Of a stretch of 14,905 nt of DNA, positions 1-6,912 are shown one piece after another. The stretch covers positions 1 through 14,905 of the forward strand of contig CABTAA010000015.1 in assembly GCA_902482615.1 (NCBI GenBank). Direction: 5' to 3'. A model generated the notes under the pieces. It was given only the letters and a program-made list of their open reading frames with translations, was not told where the DNA came from and made no database searches. This DNA comes from an uncultured Collinsella sp. (GTDB lineage: Bacteria > Actinomycetota > Coriobacteriia > Coriobacteriales > Coriobacteriaceae). A program made the position numbers and the translations under genes. Each line of letters starts with the position of its first letter. Positions within the stretch are counted from its first letter, which is position 1.

Positions 1-861
1 GGCGGCGAGGACGGCTCCATGTACAATCGCGCCATGGACGCGCTGTACACGCCGGGCTCAACGTTTAAGGTCGTTACGCTTTCCGCGGCACTCGAGACCG
101 GTACCGCCAGCCTTACCAGCACCTACCAGGCGCCCGGCTCCATGGACATCGGCAACGCACCGGTCACCAACTATGCCAACGAGAGCTACGGCACCATCAG
201 CCTGCAGCAGGCCTTTGCCGTGTCCTCCAACGTCGTCTTTGGCCAGGTGGCAAACGAAGTTGGCGCAAACACGCTCGTGCAGTTTGCCAACGCCTTTGGC
301 TACGGCCAAAAGCTCGGCCAGGACCTGACCTCCGCGGCCTCCATCATGGCCGACCCGTCGCTCATGACCGAGTGGGAGACCGCCTGGGCCGGCGCCGGCC
401 AGCCTGTCGGCATGGACCACACGCCCGGCCCGCAGACCACCGTCATGCAAAACGCCGTGATTGCCGCCGCCATCGCTAACAGCGGCGTGGTCATGGACCC
501 GTACTTTGTAGCCCAGGTACTCGCCCCGGACGGAACCGTGGTCAAGACCACGCAGTCCCGCTCGCTTGGTCAGGCCGTCAGCTCCGCCACGGCCGACCAG
601 GTCAAGCAGGCCATGCTTGCCGTCGTCCAGTCCGGCACCGGCACCGATGCCCAAATCCCCGGCGTCAAGGTCGCCGGCAAGACCGGCTCGGCCGAGACTG
701 GCGGCACCAACGTCAACTCGATGTTCGTTGGCTTTGCACCTTACGATTCACCCACGGTCGCCATCTCGGTGGCCTTGGAGGATTTCGACAAGCATGACGT
801 CAAGGCCGCCAAGATCGCCGGTATCGTCCTGACCGCGGCGCTTGCCGCACAGGGAGCGTGA
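1..861 (+). CDS. Penicillin-binding protein, class B transpeptidase domain (3' part only)
   Basis: This is the C-terminal part of a D,D-transpeptidase that cross-links peptidoglycan outside the membrane. The frame is open from base 1, so the N-terminus (membrane anchor, dimerisation domain) lies upstream of the window. All three active-site motifs are visible: S-T-F-K with the nucleophilic serine codon at 58-60 and lysine at 67-69, S-S-N at 223-231, and K-T-G at 679-687. The protein ends about 58 residues after KTG with no extra C-terminal domain. It is followed by a PASTA kinase on the same strand, as in actinobacterial pbpA-pknB clusters, so a PbpA/PBP2-like role in elongation or division is inferred; FtsI-type cannot be excluded. 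The ATG at 19 is internal, because sequence upstream of it already reads as the family. Confidence 0.93.
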   Translation, partial: GGEDGSMYNRAMDALYTPGSTFKVVTLSAALETGTASLTSTYQAPGSMDIGNAPVTNYANESYGTISLQQAFAVSSNVVFGQVANEVGANTLVQFANAFGYGQKLGQDLTSAASIMADPSLMTEWETAWAGAGQPVGMDHTPGPQTTVMQNAVIAAAIANSGVVMDPYFVAQVLAPDGTVVKTTQSRSLGQAVSSATADQVKQAMLAVVQSGTGTDAQIPGVKVAGKTGSAETGGTNVNSMFVGFAPYDSPTVAISVALEDFDKHDVKAAKIAGIVLTAALAAQGA

Positions 862-993
862 TGCCCATGATCGAATCGGACACCCGAGGCGCGCCGCGGC
901 CTAAGGGTTAGCGGCAACGCGTCACACGGCCCCAGCGGCCACATCGTAGGTACTACACACATCGTTGAGCGAATAGTTATGTTAGGAGCAGGA

Positions 994-2940
994 ATGGAAC
1001 AGAGGGTCCTCGGGGGAAGATACCTCCTCAAGGATAAGGTGGGAACAGGCGGCATGGCGACCGTCTACCGTGCACAGGACCAGGTTCTCGACCGCACGGT
1101 AGCCGTCAAGATCATGCTGCCGCAGTATGCTGGCGACGCGACCTTCGCCGCACGCTTTAAGCAGGAGGCCCAGGCAGCAGCCGGCCTCTCCTCCCCCTAT
1201 ATCGTGGGCGTCTACGATTGGGGCAAGGACGGCGACACCTATTACATCGTCATGGAGTACCTGCGCGGAACCGACCTTAAGAGCGGCATCAAGAGCCACG
1301 GCGCCCTCGACCCCAAGAAGGTCGCGCAGATCGGCTCGCAGATCAGCTCCGCGCTTTCGGTCGCCCACAAGCACGAGATCATCCACCGCGACATTAAGCC
1401 GCAGAACATCATGGTGCTGCCCGACGGCAACATCAAGGTGATGGACTTTGGCATCGCGCGCGCCAAGAACAGCCACCTCACGCAAGACAACAACGTGCTG
1501 GGAACCGCCCACTACGTCAGCCCCGAGCAGACCCGTGGTCAGGACCTCGGCCCCACCTCGGATATCTACTCGCTGGGCGTCGTGATGTACGAGTGCGCCA
1601 CCGGCCGCGTCCCCTTTGACGGTGACGACGCTATCTCGGTCGCACTCAAGCAGGTCAACGAGCTGCCTATTCCGCCGAGCCAGATCAACTCCGGTGTCGA
1701 CGCCGACCTTGAGCGCATCATCCTCAAGTGCATGGAGAAGGACCCGGCAAACCGCTTCCAGACCGCCGACGAGCTGCGTCAGGTGCTCAACAGCTACCTG
1801 TCGGGCCGTGCCGTCAACGTCTCGGAGCCCACGCGCATCATCGGTGCCCCCGGTGAGTTGGGCGCCACCAAGACTCGTGAGCTTTCCGATCAGACGCGCG
1901 CCATGGTGCGTCCTGTCTCGGGCGTGAGCGGCCAGAATACCGCCCGTAGCTCGGTTTCGGGCTCCACCGGCTCCTACGAGGTCGAAGAGCCCAAATCCAA
2001 CAAGAACAAGATCATCGCCGCCGTGGTGGCAGCGGTTGCCGTCATCGGCATCGTGGTGGCCTTTGCCACAGGACTCTTTGGCGGCGAGCAGGTCGCCGTG
2101 CCCGACGTACTGGGCAAGGACCAGCAGACTGCCGTCGAGCTGATCAAGGAAGCCGGCCTCGAGGTCGGCACCATCGACCAAAGCTACAACGACGATGTCG
2201 ACGAGGGCAAGGTCGCCGAGCAGACGCCCAACGGCAACACCAAGAAGGCCAAGGGCACTAAGGTGAACCTGGTAATCTCCAAGGGCCCCAAGCCCTCTGA
2301 GAAGGTTGAGGTTCCCCAGCTTGTCGGCCTGACCAAGGACCAGGCAGAAGCCGCGCTGGCAAGCGTTGGCCTGAAGGGCAACGCCTCCGAGGAGGCCAAC
2401 GAGGCCGATGAGGGCCAGGTCTTTGAGCAGGGCACCGGAGCCGGTAAGGAAGTCGCGAAGGGCACGACCATCTCGTACAAGGTCTCGAGCGGCCCGGATA
2501 CCACGTCCGTCCCCGACCTGACCGACATGACCGAGGCCCAGGCGCGCAACGCCCTCGATATGGCAGGTTTTGGCGTCGACGTGAGCTACCAGGAGAACGA
2601 CTCTGTTACCGAGGGCACCGTGATCAGCTGGAACCCCAGCGGTAAGCAGAAGCCCGGCGCCACGATTACCGTCGTCATTGCCAAGAAGTCCGGCAAGGCC
2701 ACCGTCCCGGGCAACCTGTACGGCAAGAGCATTTCCGCCGCCGTTACCGCGCTCAACAACGCCGGTTTCTATAACATTGGCTTCTGTGACCAGAACGGCA
2801 ATCCCGTGAGCGGTAACGAGGATGCCACCGTTACGGGCGTCTCCCCCACCGGCAAGCAGTCCACCGACAGCACGATCACGCTGACGGTCGCACTTTCTGG
2901 CTCCACCTCGGGTGACGATTCCGGCACGACGACTAACTAG
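994..2940 (+). CDS. pknB: PASTA-domain Ser/Thr protein kinase (PknB/StkP type)
   Basis: This is a membrane eukaryotic-like kinase that senses muropeptides or lipid II outside and phosphorylates division and cell-wall proteins inside. I chose ATG 994 over the in-frame ATG 979 because AGGAG at 984-988 sits 5 bases before it, giving 648 residues. The glycine-rich loop is near residues 14-24 (VGTGGMATV), catalytic Lys is K39, HRDIKPQN has its aspartate at 133, and DFG is at 151-153, so the kinase looks active. After a Ser/Thr-rich juxtamembrane linker comes a single membrane helix at about 340-362. Four extracellular PASTA repeats start near residues 367, 438, 503 and 569. The tail is Ser/Gly/Thr-rich. 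It follows the penicillin-binding protein by 132 bases with no strong terminator between, so cotranscription is likely. Confidence 0.96.
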   Translation: MEQRVLGGRYLLKDKVGTGGMATVYRAQDQVLDRTVAVKIMLPQYAGDATFAARFKQEAQAAAGLSSPYIVGVYDWGKDGDTYYIVMEYLRGTDLKSGIKSHGALDPKKVAQIGSQISSALSVAHKHEIIHRDIKPQNIMVLPDGNIKVMDFGIARAKNSHLTQDNNVLGTAHYVSPEQTRGQDLGPTSDIYSLGVVMYECATGRVPFDGDDAISVALKQVNELPIPPSQINSGVDADLERIILKCMEKDPANRFQTADELRQVLNSYLSGRAVNVSEPTRIIGAPGELGATKTRELSDQTRAMVRPVSGVSGQNTARSSVSGSTGSYEVEEPKSNKNKIIAAVVAAVAVIGIVVAFATGLFGGEQVAVPDVLGKDQQTAVELIKEAGLEVGTIDQSYNDDVDEGKVAEQTPNGNTKKAKGTKVNLVISKGPKPSEKVEVPQLVGLTKDQAEAALASVGLKGNASEEANEADEGQVFEQGTGAGKEVAKGTTISYKVSSGPDTTSVPDLTDMTEAQARNALDMAGFGVDVSYQENDSVTEGTVISWNPSGKQKPGATITVVIAKKSGKATVPGNLYGKSISAAVTALNNAGFYNIGFCDQNGNPVSGNEDATVTGVSPTGKQSTDSTITLTVALSGSTSGDDSGTTTN

Positions 2941-2990
2941 TCGACAACCCATCACCTGCAGCGGCTATGGCCGCAAACATATTCGCTCAG

Positions 2991-3029
2991 AAGCGCCCGC
3001 TTGCTCCCCGGCAAGCGGGCGCTTTGTTT
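2991..3029 (+). terminator. Rho-independent terminator after the PASTA kinase
   Basis: A perfect 13-bp stem (2992-3004 with 3011-3023, arms AGCGCCCGCTTGC/GCAAGCGGGCGCT) has a 6-base loop and is followed by TTGTTT on the plus strand. The minus-strand exit has no T-run, so it terminates only the kinase transcript. Confidence 0.92.
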
Positions 3030-3059
3030 ATCGACAGGCCAGGGCTCCATAGCAACACA

Positions 3060-3085
3060 AAGAGGCCCGCAAAAACAAGCCTCCC
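3060..3085 (-). terminator. Weak hairpin after the small hypothetical gene
   Basis: On the minus strand GAGGC and GCCTC pair around a T-rich loop and are followed by TTTGTGTT. It lies about 35 bases beyond the stop of the small gene at 3118-3315. The stem is only 5-6 bp, so this is a tentative terminator. Confidence 0.35.
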
Positions 3086-3117
3086 AGGTGACAACAGAAT
3101 ATGTAATGCAGTAATTA

Positions 3118-3315
3118 CTAGCCGCAGAACTTCACCATGGTCTCGACCACGAGCTTCTCGGAGTTGAGCTGCTGTATCATGATGCCCTGCTGGAACAGCG
3201 GGATGTTGACGCGCGTGCGCTCCGGATCGGAGTGCTCGACGAACTCCTTCTTATCCAAGGTGCAGACCGAGCGCGACAAAACGACTTCGAAGCGACCCAT
3301 TACGGCATCGCGCAT
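3118..3315 (-). CDS. Small conserved-looking hypothetical protein (60-65 aa)
   Basis: I do not recognise this protein. It is judged real rather than a chance frame because its codons are strongly GC-ending and typical of the neighbours (for example GTC GAG ACC ATG GTG AAG TTC TGC GGC before the stop), while the overlapping plus-strand frame is not. It has two candidate starts: ATG 3315 (65 aa, an in-frame TAG lies just upstream, so it cannot start earlier) and ATG 3300 (60 aa, MGRFEVVL). Neither has a good Shine-Dalgarno site. It is soluble, with no signal peptide or membrane helix, and has two cysteines. It is divergent from lacI, and its start region abuts the lacI -10 and operator, so the two could share control. 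Confidence 0.6.
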   Translation of the reverse strand: MRDAVMGRFEVVLSRSVCTLDKKEFVEHSDPERTRVNIPLFQQGIMIQQLNSEKLVVETMVKFCG

Positions 3316-3319
3316 GCGC

Positions 3320-3344
3320 TACAATCTCGGTTAATCTGTTAACC
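3320..3344 (+). promoter_or_regulatory. lacI promoter -10 with overlapping LacI-type operator
   Basis: TACAAT at 3320-3325 is a good -10 for the gene starting at 3368; the -35 is not clear. Directly downstream, GGTTAATCTGTTAACC (3329-3344) is an inverted repeat with perfect 6-bp arms around TCTG. Its TTAA..TTAACC body matches the two sites upstream of the epimerase at 5723-5736 and 5757-5770. Placement just after the -10 suits autorepression. Confidence 0.55.
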
Positions 3345-3367
3345 ACCCGAAAGCAGCAGGAGGCCCC

Positions 3368-4378
3368 ATGCCCACACCAGGCAAGCGCCCATCCATGCGC
3401 CAGATTGCCGTCGCGGCCGGCGTATCCGTCGCCACGGTCTCCCACGTCATCAACGGCAGCGGCCGTTTTTCCGAAGACACCCGCAAACGCGTGGAAGCCG
3501 CCCTAAAGGAATACGGCTACGTCACGAACATGGCGGCGAAGAGCCTCCGTATGGCCCAGTCCCGGACCATCGGCATGATCGTGCCGGACATCTCCAACGA
3601 CTTCTTTTCCAAGATCGCCCTGCATGTGGAGCGCGAGCTGGCAACCGAGGACTACTCGGTCTTTGTTTGCAACAGCGCCAATGACCCCGCCCGCGAGCGT
3701 GACTACTTCCGCACGCTGGCAAGCAAGCAGGCCGACGGTATCATCTGTATCTCCGGCCTGCGCAGGCTCGACGGCGAGTTCGTCCCCCACGGAATCCCCG
3801 TGGTCTGCATCGACCGTGCGCCCGAAAACGACCTCGGTTTCCCACACGTGGGCTCCGACAACATCGGCGGTGGCTACATGGCGACCGAGTACCTCATCGA
3901 GCGCGGCTGCAAGGACATCCTGAGCATCTCGAGTTTTACCGCCAACTACCCCGGCAACGAGCGCCAGATGGGCTACGAGCGGGCGCTCGCCGCGCACGGA
4001 ATGCCGCTACGCCGCGACTACCAGCTGTTTGTCTCGGGTAAGCAGCCGAGCATCATCGAGTCGGAAGAGCTCGTGACCGACTTCCTCTCCACGGGCTACC
4101 CCGTCGACGGCGTCTTCGCCCATAGCGACCACGCAGCCGTGGGCGCGCTGCGTGCGCTCGTTGCCGCCGGCAAGCGCGTACCCGAAGACGTCCGTCTCAT
4201 CGGCTTCGACGATTCCGTTTACGCGCAGCTTCCGACGCCGCAAATCAGCACCATCCGCCGCTTCCCCGAGCGCCTCGCGCACGAGGGATGTCAGGCCCTG
4301 CTCGCCCTGCTGCGCGGCGAAGAGCCCGAGATGGAGACGCTTGTCCCCGTTAAGCTCGTGCAACGCGCGAGCAGCTAG
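3368..4378 (+). CDS. LacI/PurR-family transcriptional regulator
   Basis: This is a sugar-responsive DNA-binding repressor of 336 residues, the usual family length. AGCAGGAGG ends 4 bases before ATG 3368 and fixes the start. The N-terminus holds the LacI helix-turn-helix (about residues 8-28, MRQIAVAAGVSVATVSHVIN) and the hinge helix region (about 50-65, NMAAKSLRM). The rest is a periplasmic-binding-protein-like effector domain beginning TIGMIVPDISNDFF and ending with the usual IRRFPERLAHEGCQALLALL segment. It converges on rpiB, with a shared terminator between. Matching operator-like palindromes before its own gene and before the epimerase-rpiB operon suggest it represses both. The ligand is not readable from sequence; a ketohexose or pentose phosphate or the free sugar is inferred from the neighbours. 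Confidence 0.93.
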   Translation: MPTPGKRPSMRQIAVAAGVSVATVSHVINGSGRFSEDTRKRVEAALKEYGYVTNMAAKSLRMAQSRTIGMIVPDISNDFFSKIALHVERELATEDYSVFVCNSANDPARERDYFRTLASKQADGIICISGLRRLDGEFVPHGIPVVCIDRAPENDLGFPHVGSDNIGGGYMATEYLIERGCKDILSISSFTANYPGNERQMGYERALAAHGMPLRRDYQLFVSGKQPSIIESEELVTDFLSTGYPVDGVFAHSDHAAVGALRALVAAGKRVPEDVRLIGFDDSVYAQLPTPQISTIRRFPERLAHEGCQALLALLRGEEPEMETLVPVKLVQRASS

Positions 4379-4440
4379 ACAGCGGGCAGCGAATAGCCGC
4401 GTTTTTCTCTCGCATGTGCTCTATCCCACGCGCGACATGC

Positions 4441-4474
4441 AAAAAGCCCGCCACCACACGGGTGACGGGCTTTT
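4441..4474. terminator. Bidirectional terminator between lacI and rpiB
   Basis: AAAAGCCCG and CGGGCTTTT form a 9-bp stem. After one mismatch, CACC/GGTG extends it by 4 bp, and the loop is about 5 bases. A-rich and T-rich flanks on both sides let it stop lacI (plus) and the rpiB operon (minus), which converge here. Confidence 0.88.
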
Positions 4475-4477
4475 CCG

Positions 4478-4954
4478 CTACCAGCCGCGTGCTTCCTCCG
4501 CACGTACGAGCTGACGAGCCTCGATCTGGCGAATCATATCGATGCGTCGCTGGTGACGGCCGCCCTCGAACTCGCCGGTGAGCCAGGCGTCGACAATCAT
4601 TTTGGCCAGCTCGATGCCTACCACACGAGCACCAAATGCGAGCATGTTGGTGTTGTTGTGCTCGCGCGACAGGCGAGCGGAATACGGCTCAGAGCAGGTG
4701 CAGCAACGGATACCGCGCACCTTGTTGGCGGCAAGCGAGATGCCCACACCCGTACCGCAGATAACGATACCGCGATCAACCTCGCCGGACATGACAGCGT
4801 CCGCCACGGCCTCACCCGCGATGGGATAGTCAAAGCGCTCGGTGCTGTCCGTACCGAAGTTCACGACTTCGTAGCCGTACTTCTCCTGGATATACGCCGT
4901 GATGGCTTCCTTGTACTCGACTGCGACGTGGTCGTTTCCAATACCGATCTTCAA
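4478..4954 (-). CDS. rpiB: Ribose-5-phosphate isomerase B / allose-6-phosphate isomerase
   Basis: The RpiB family interconverts ribose-5-P and ribulose-5-P; several members also convert allose-6-P to allulose-6-P. The protein has 158 residues, as expected. Family marks are the N-terminal GNDHVAVEYK (Asp8, His9), RFDYP, the anion-binding loop CGTGVGISLAANK with the catalytic cysteine at residue 66, and SREHNNTNMLAFG with His99. The start is a TTG at 4954-4952; the reading MKIGIGNDH begins there, and AAAGGGG lies about 6 bases upstream, so TTG initiation is well supported. The epimerase gene ends 72 bases upstream on the same strand, so the two form an operon. With an AlsE-like partner, use in allose/allulose catabolism is plausible, but ordinary pentose use is not excluded. 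Confidence 0.93.
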   Translation of the reverse strand: MKIGIGNDHVAVEYKEAITAYIQEKYGYEVVNFGTDSTERFDYPIAGEAVADAVMSGEVDRGIVICGTGVGISLAANKVRGIRCCTCSEPYSARLSREHNNTNMLAFGARVVGIELAKMIVDAWLTGEFEGGRHQRRIDMIRQIEARQLVRAEEARGW

Positions 4955-5026
4955 AAGAGACCCCTTTCCATAAGAACCATTCGCGCATGCCGCGCGCTCA
5001 ATCCGTCCTAATTCGCCGTTCCGCTT

Positions 5027-5679
5027 CTAATACACCTCGCCGGCGCGCAAACGGCGCAGACACTCCTCGTAACCAGCGTCCTTGCCAAACAGCGCACTGG
5101 TGCCCAGGATAAATCCGTCCGCGCCAATGGCGGACAGGTCGCGCACGCGCTCGGGCGAGCAGGCGCCGTCGATCATGAGCTTGAAGCCAAAGCGCTCCTT
5201 CAGCGCGGCAAGGCGACGCACCTTGTCGTTCGTGAACTCGATAAAGCTCTGACCGGCAAAACCCGGATTCACCGTCATGACCATCACGTAATCGCAGAGG
5301 TTCAACATCTCCTCGATCTCGGAGATAGAGGTGTCGGGGTCACGGCGATACCGGCGCTCTTGCCGAGGGACTTAATCGCGGCGAGTGTCTTGACCACGTA
5401 ACGCTCGGACTCCGGATGGATATAGATGATGTCCGCGCCGGCGGAGGCGAAAAGTTCAACCTTGCTGGCAGGATTCTCGACCATAAGGTGCACGTCGACG
5501 AGCTTGTTGGTGGCAGCTCGCACGGCCTTGATGTCTTCGAGACCCATGGCGAAATTGGGAACGAAACTGCCGTCCATCACGTCGCAATGGAAGATGTCGA
5601 TGCCGGCGGCGTCGAGATCCTCGACGGTCGCACGCAGATTGCCGTAGTCGGCGCACATGAGACTGGGGCAGAGCAGCAT
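5027..5679 (-). pseudogene. Frameshifted D-allulose-6-phosphate / ribulose-phosphate 3-epimerase
   Basis: This TIM-barrel epimerase is split by one frameshift. The first frame (5679-5302, start ATG 5679 with AGGAG 7 bases before) carries CPSLMCAD, the metal ligands of FHCDVMDG and VDVHLMV, and runs to GIAV. The second frame (to 5027) continues EEMLNLCDYVMVMTVNPGFAGQ, MIDGAC and ILGTSALF. At about 5340 the minus strand reads GTGACCCCGACACC where GTGAACCCCGACACC would give the expected V-N-P-D-T, so one base is missing. Restoring it gives 217 residues, a normal length. SLMC, MTVxPGFAGQ, DGxC and GTSxLF resemble E. coli AlsE more than housekeeping Rpe. The lesion is either a true mutation or an assembly error; nothing else in the gene is damaged. 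Confidence 0.88.
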
Positions 5680-5703
5680 AGTGAACTCCTTATCTGCTCG
5701 GTG

Positions 5704-5770
5704 ATTATCTACTCGGTGGTAATTAATCGTTTAACCTTTATCTACAGTCTGGCTGATTAATCGTTTAACC
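5704..5770 (-). promoter_or_regulatory. Promoter region of the epimerase-rpiB operon with two LacI-type operators
   Basis: On the minus strand GATAAT (complement of 5704-5709) is a candidate -10, placing transcription start about 15-20 bases before ATG 5679. TTAATCGTTTAA occurs twice, at 5723-5734 and 5757-5768, each followed by CC. The copies are in the same orientation and 34 bp apart. The TTAA-N-CG-N-TTAA symmetry with a central CG is typical of LacI-family operators. The proximal copy would cover the -35 region. A third half-like GTTAACC is at 5776-5782. Confidence 0.6.
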
Positions 5771-5944
5771 ACGTTGTTAACCTGCAGGCTTTTCCAGATT
5801 CACAACGTTGCCATATTTGCCTATCTAGCTGGTATCATGCAGGAGCCCGCACCACGAAACGCTGTCGTATTCCCTAGGAAGAAATCCCGCTACGCGGACA
5901 GCAGCAGCCAGGGGCCGCAATCCGCAGACCTGAGCCCGGACCCC

Positions 5945-6688
5945 CTACGCTCCAGGCGTGATCAGGCGCGCGCACTGGGCGATCTTCTCGTCATAGGACT
6001 CCGCGATAATCGACACACCATCGAACCCAAACGCGCGAACATTCGAGAACTGATGGAACTTCGAGCTGTCGCACAGCACGTACGCCTTATTCGAATTCTC
6101 GCGCACGATGCGCTTCTTCTCCGCCTCAACGTAGGAGGGCGTCATGACGCCGCGGTCCTCGTCAATCGCGTTGGTCCCGATAAACGCCTTATCGAAGTAC
6201 AGATCGCGCAGGATCGATTCGGTCATAGAACCGCAGAACGAGGAGTTCACATAGTTGAACTCGCCACCCACCACGATGAGCTGGGCGCGCGTCTCGCTCT
6301 TAATCAGGCACGCCGAGGCATCCGTCGTGTAAATTGTCACGTCGCGGTCGAGCAGCAGACGCAGCAGCGCCGTGCAGGTGGAACCCGAGTCCAAGTAGAG
6401 CGTGTCCCCGTCCTCAACAAAACGCAAGGCGACTTGGGCAATCTGTTCCTTCTCACTCCCGTGTAGGCCCGAACGCGTCGAGATACTCACCTCGTGGACA
6501 GCCGAGAGGAGCCTCACCGCGCCGCCCGAAAGATGCTCAACCTTGCCAAGCGCCTCCAGCTCCTTGAGGTCGCGACGTAGCGTCGAAATAGAGACGCCCG
6601 GCAGCTCCTCCTGCAGCTCGGAAATCCTCGCGAGGCCCGACTTCTGCAGGCACTCTACAATTTGCTCCTGGCGCTCATACGGAATCAT
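5945..6688 (-). CDS. DeoR-family sugar-phosphate-responsive regulator
   Basis: This is a transcriptional regulator of 247 residues. The start is ATG 6688, because MIPYERQEQIVECLQ is the canonical DeoR beginning and GGAGAGG lies 8 bases upstream. An upstream ATG at 6730 would add 14 residues but has only a weak ribosome site. The N-terminal DeoR helix-turn-helix covers about residues 1-57 (ISELQEELPGVSISTLRRDLKELEALGKV, then the GGAV wing). The C-terminal phosphosugar sensor domain shows DSGSTCTALLRLL, TTDASACL, VVGGEFN, DKAFIGTNAID and VLCDSSKF. It lies downstream of EIIBC on the same strand, 224 bases away, so it may be read from the PTS operon and from its own promoter. Ligand and targets are unknown; the PTS/isomerase operon is the obvious candidate. 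Confidence 0.92.
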   Translation of the reverse strand: MIPYERQEQIVECLQKSGLARISELQEELPGVSISTLRRDLKELEALGKVEHLSGGAVRLLSAVHEVSISTRSGLHGSEKEQIAQVALRFVEDGDTLYLDSGSTCTALLRLLLDRDVTIYTTDASACLIKSETRAQLIVVGGEFNYVNSSFCGSMTESILRDLYFDKAFIGTNAIDEDRGVMTPSYVEAEKKRIVRENSNKAYVLCDSSKFHQFSNVRAFGFDGVSIIAESYDEKIAQCARLITPGA

Positions 6689-6732
6689 ATTGGGAACCTC
6701 TCCAAACCACTCTGCTTCACGCTCGTTCATTT

Positions 6733-6744
6733 CTTTTCGAAAAG
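6733..6744. promoter_or_regulatory. 12-bp palindrome CTTTTCGAAAAG upstream of the deoR gene
   Basis: This perfect palindrome lies 45 bases before the deoR start. Its TTTTC/GAAAA half-sites resemble the phased TTTTTC repeats in front of the isomerase-PTS operon (9383-9418), so it is a candidate autoregulatory operator. No protein has been shown to bind it. Confidence 0.35.
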
Positions 6745-6814
6745 TGTAACGCACAAGCAGAATAGCGGCCGCCACCTGTTGCGATGACGACCGCTTAATC
6801 GATTGACCTACCCT

Positions 6815-6878
6815 CTCGTTCACAATTTGAACGAGGTTGACACACCTCGCGTAAGCGCGACGCTCTTCAAGCGAAGAG
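6815..6878. repeat. Three consecutive inverted repeats between EIIBC and deoR
   Basis: CTCGTTCA/TGAACGAG (6815-6835) is an 8-bp perfect dyad around CAATT. TCGCG/CGCGA (6847-6860) encloses TAAG. CTCTTC/GAAGAG (6863-6878) encloses AAGC. None is followed by a T-run on the minus strand, so they are not convincing terminators. The first has the size and symmetry of a protein-binding site; the others could be mRNA processing or stabilising stems between the PTS and regulator cistrons. Confidence 0.45.
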
Positions 6879-6912
6879 AACGACCCTAGGAGAGGCGGCG
6901 CATCCGGGGCTC

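Noticed and set aside
982..2955. 657-codon open frame opposite the PASTA kinase
   Set aside because: It is the antisense shadow of a GC-rich gene; its product has no recognisable domains, while the plus-strand kinase is unmistakable.
3137..3334. Plus-strand 65-codon frame overlapping the small gene upstream of lacI
   Set aside because: Codon pattern is poor and it runs through the lacI -10 region; the minus-strand frame fits coding usage much better.
5300..5345. Programmed frameshift in the epimerase
   Set aside because: No slippery heptamer or following stem was found, and such control is not known for this family; a simple deletion explains it.
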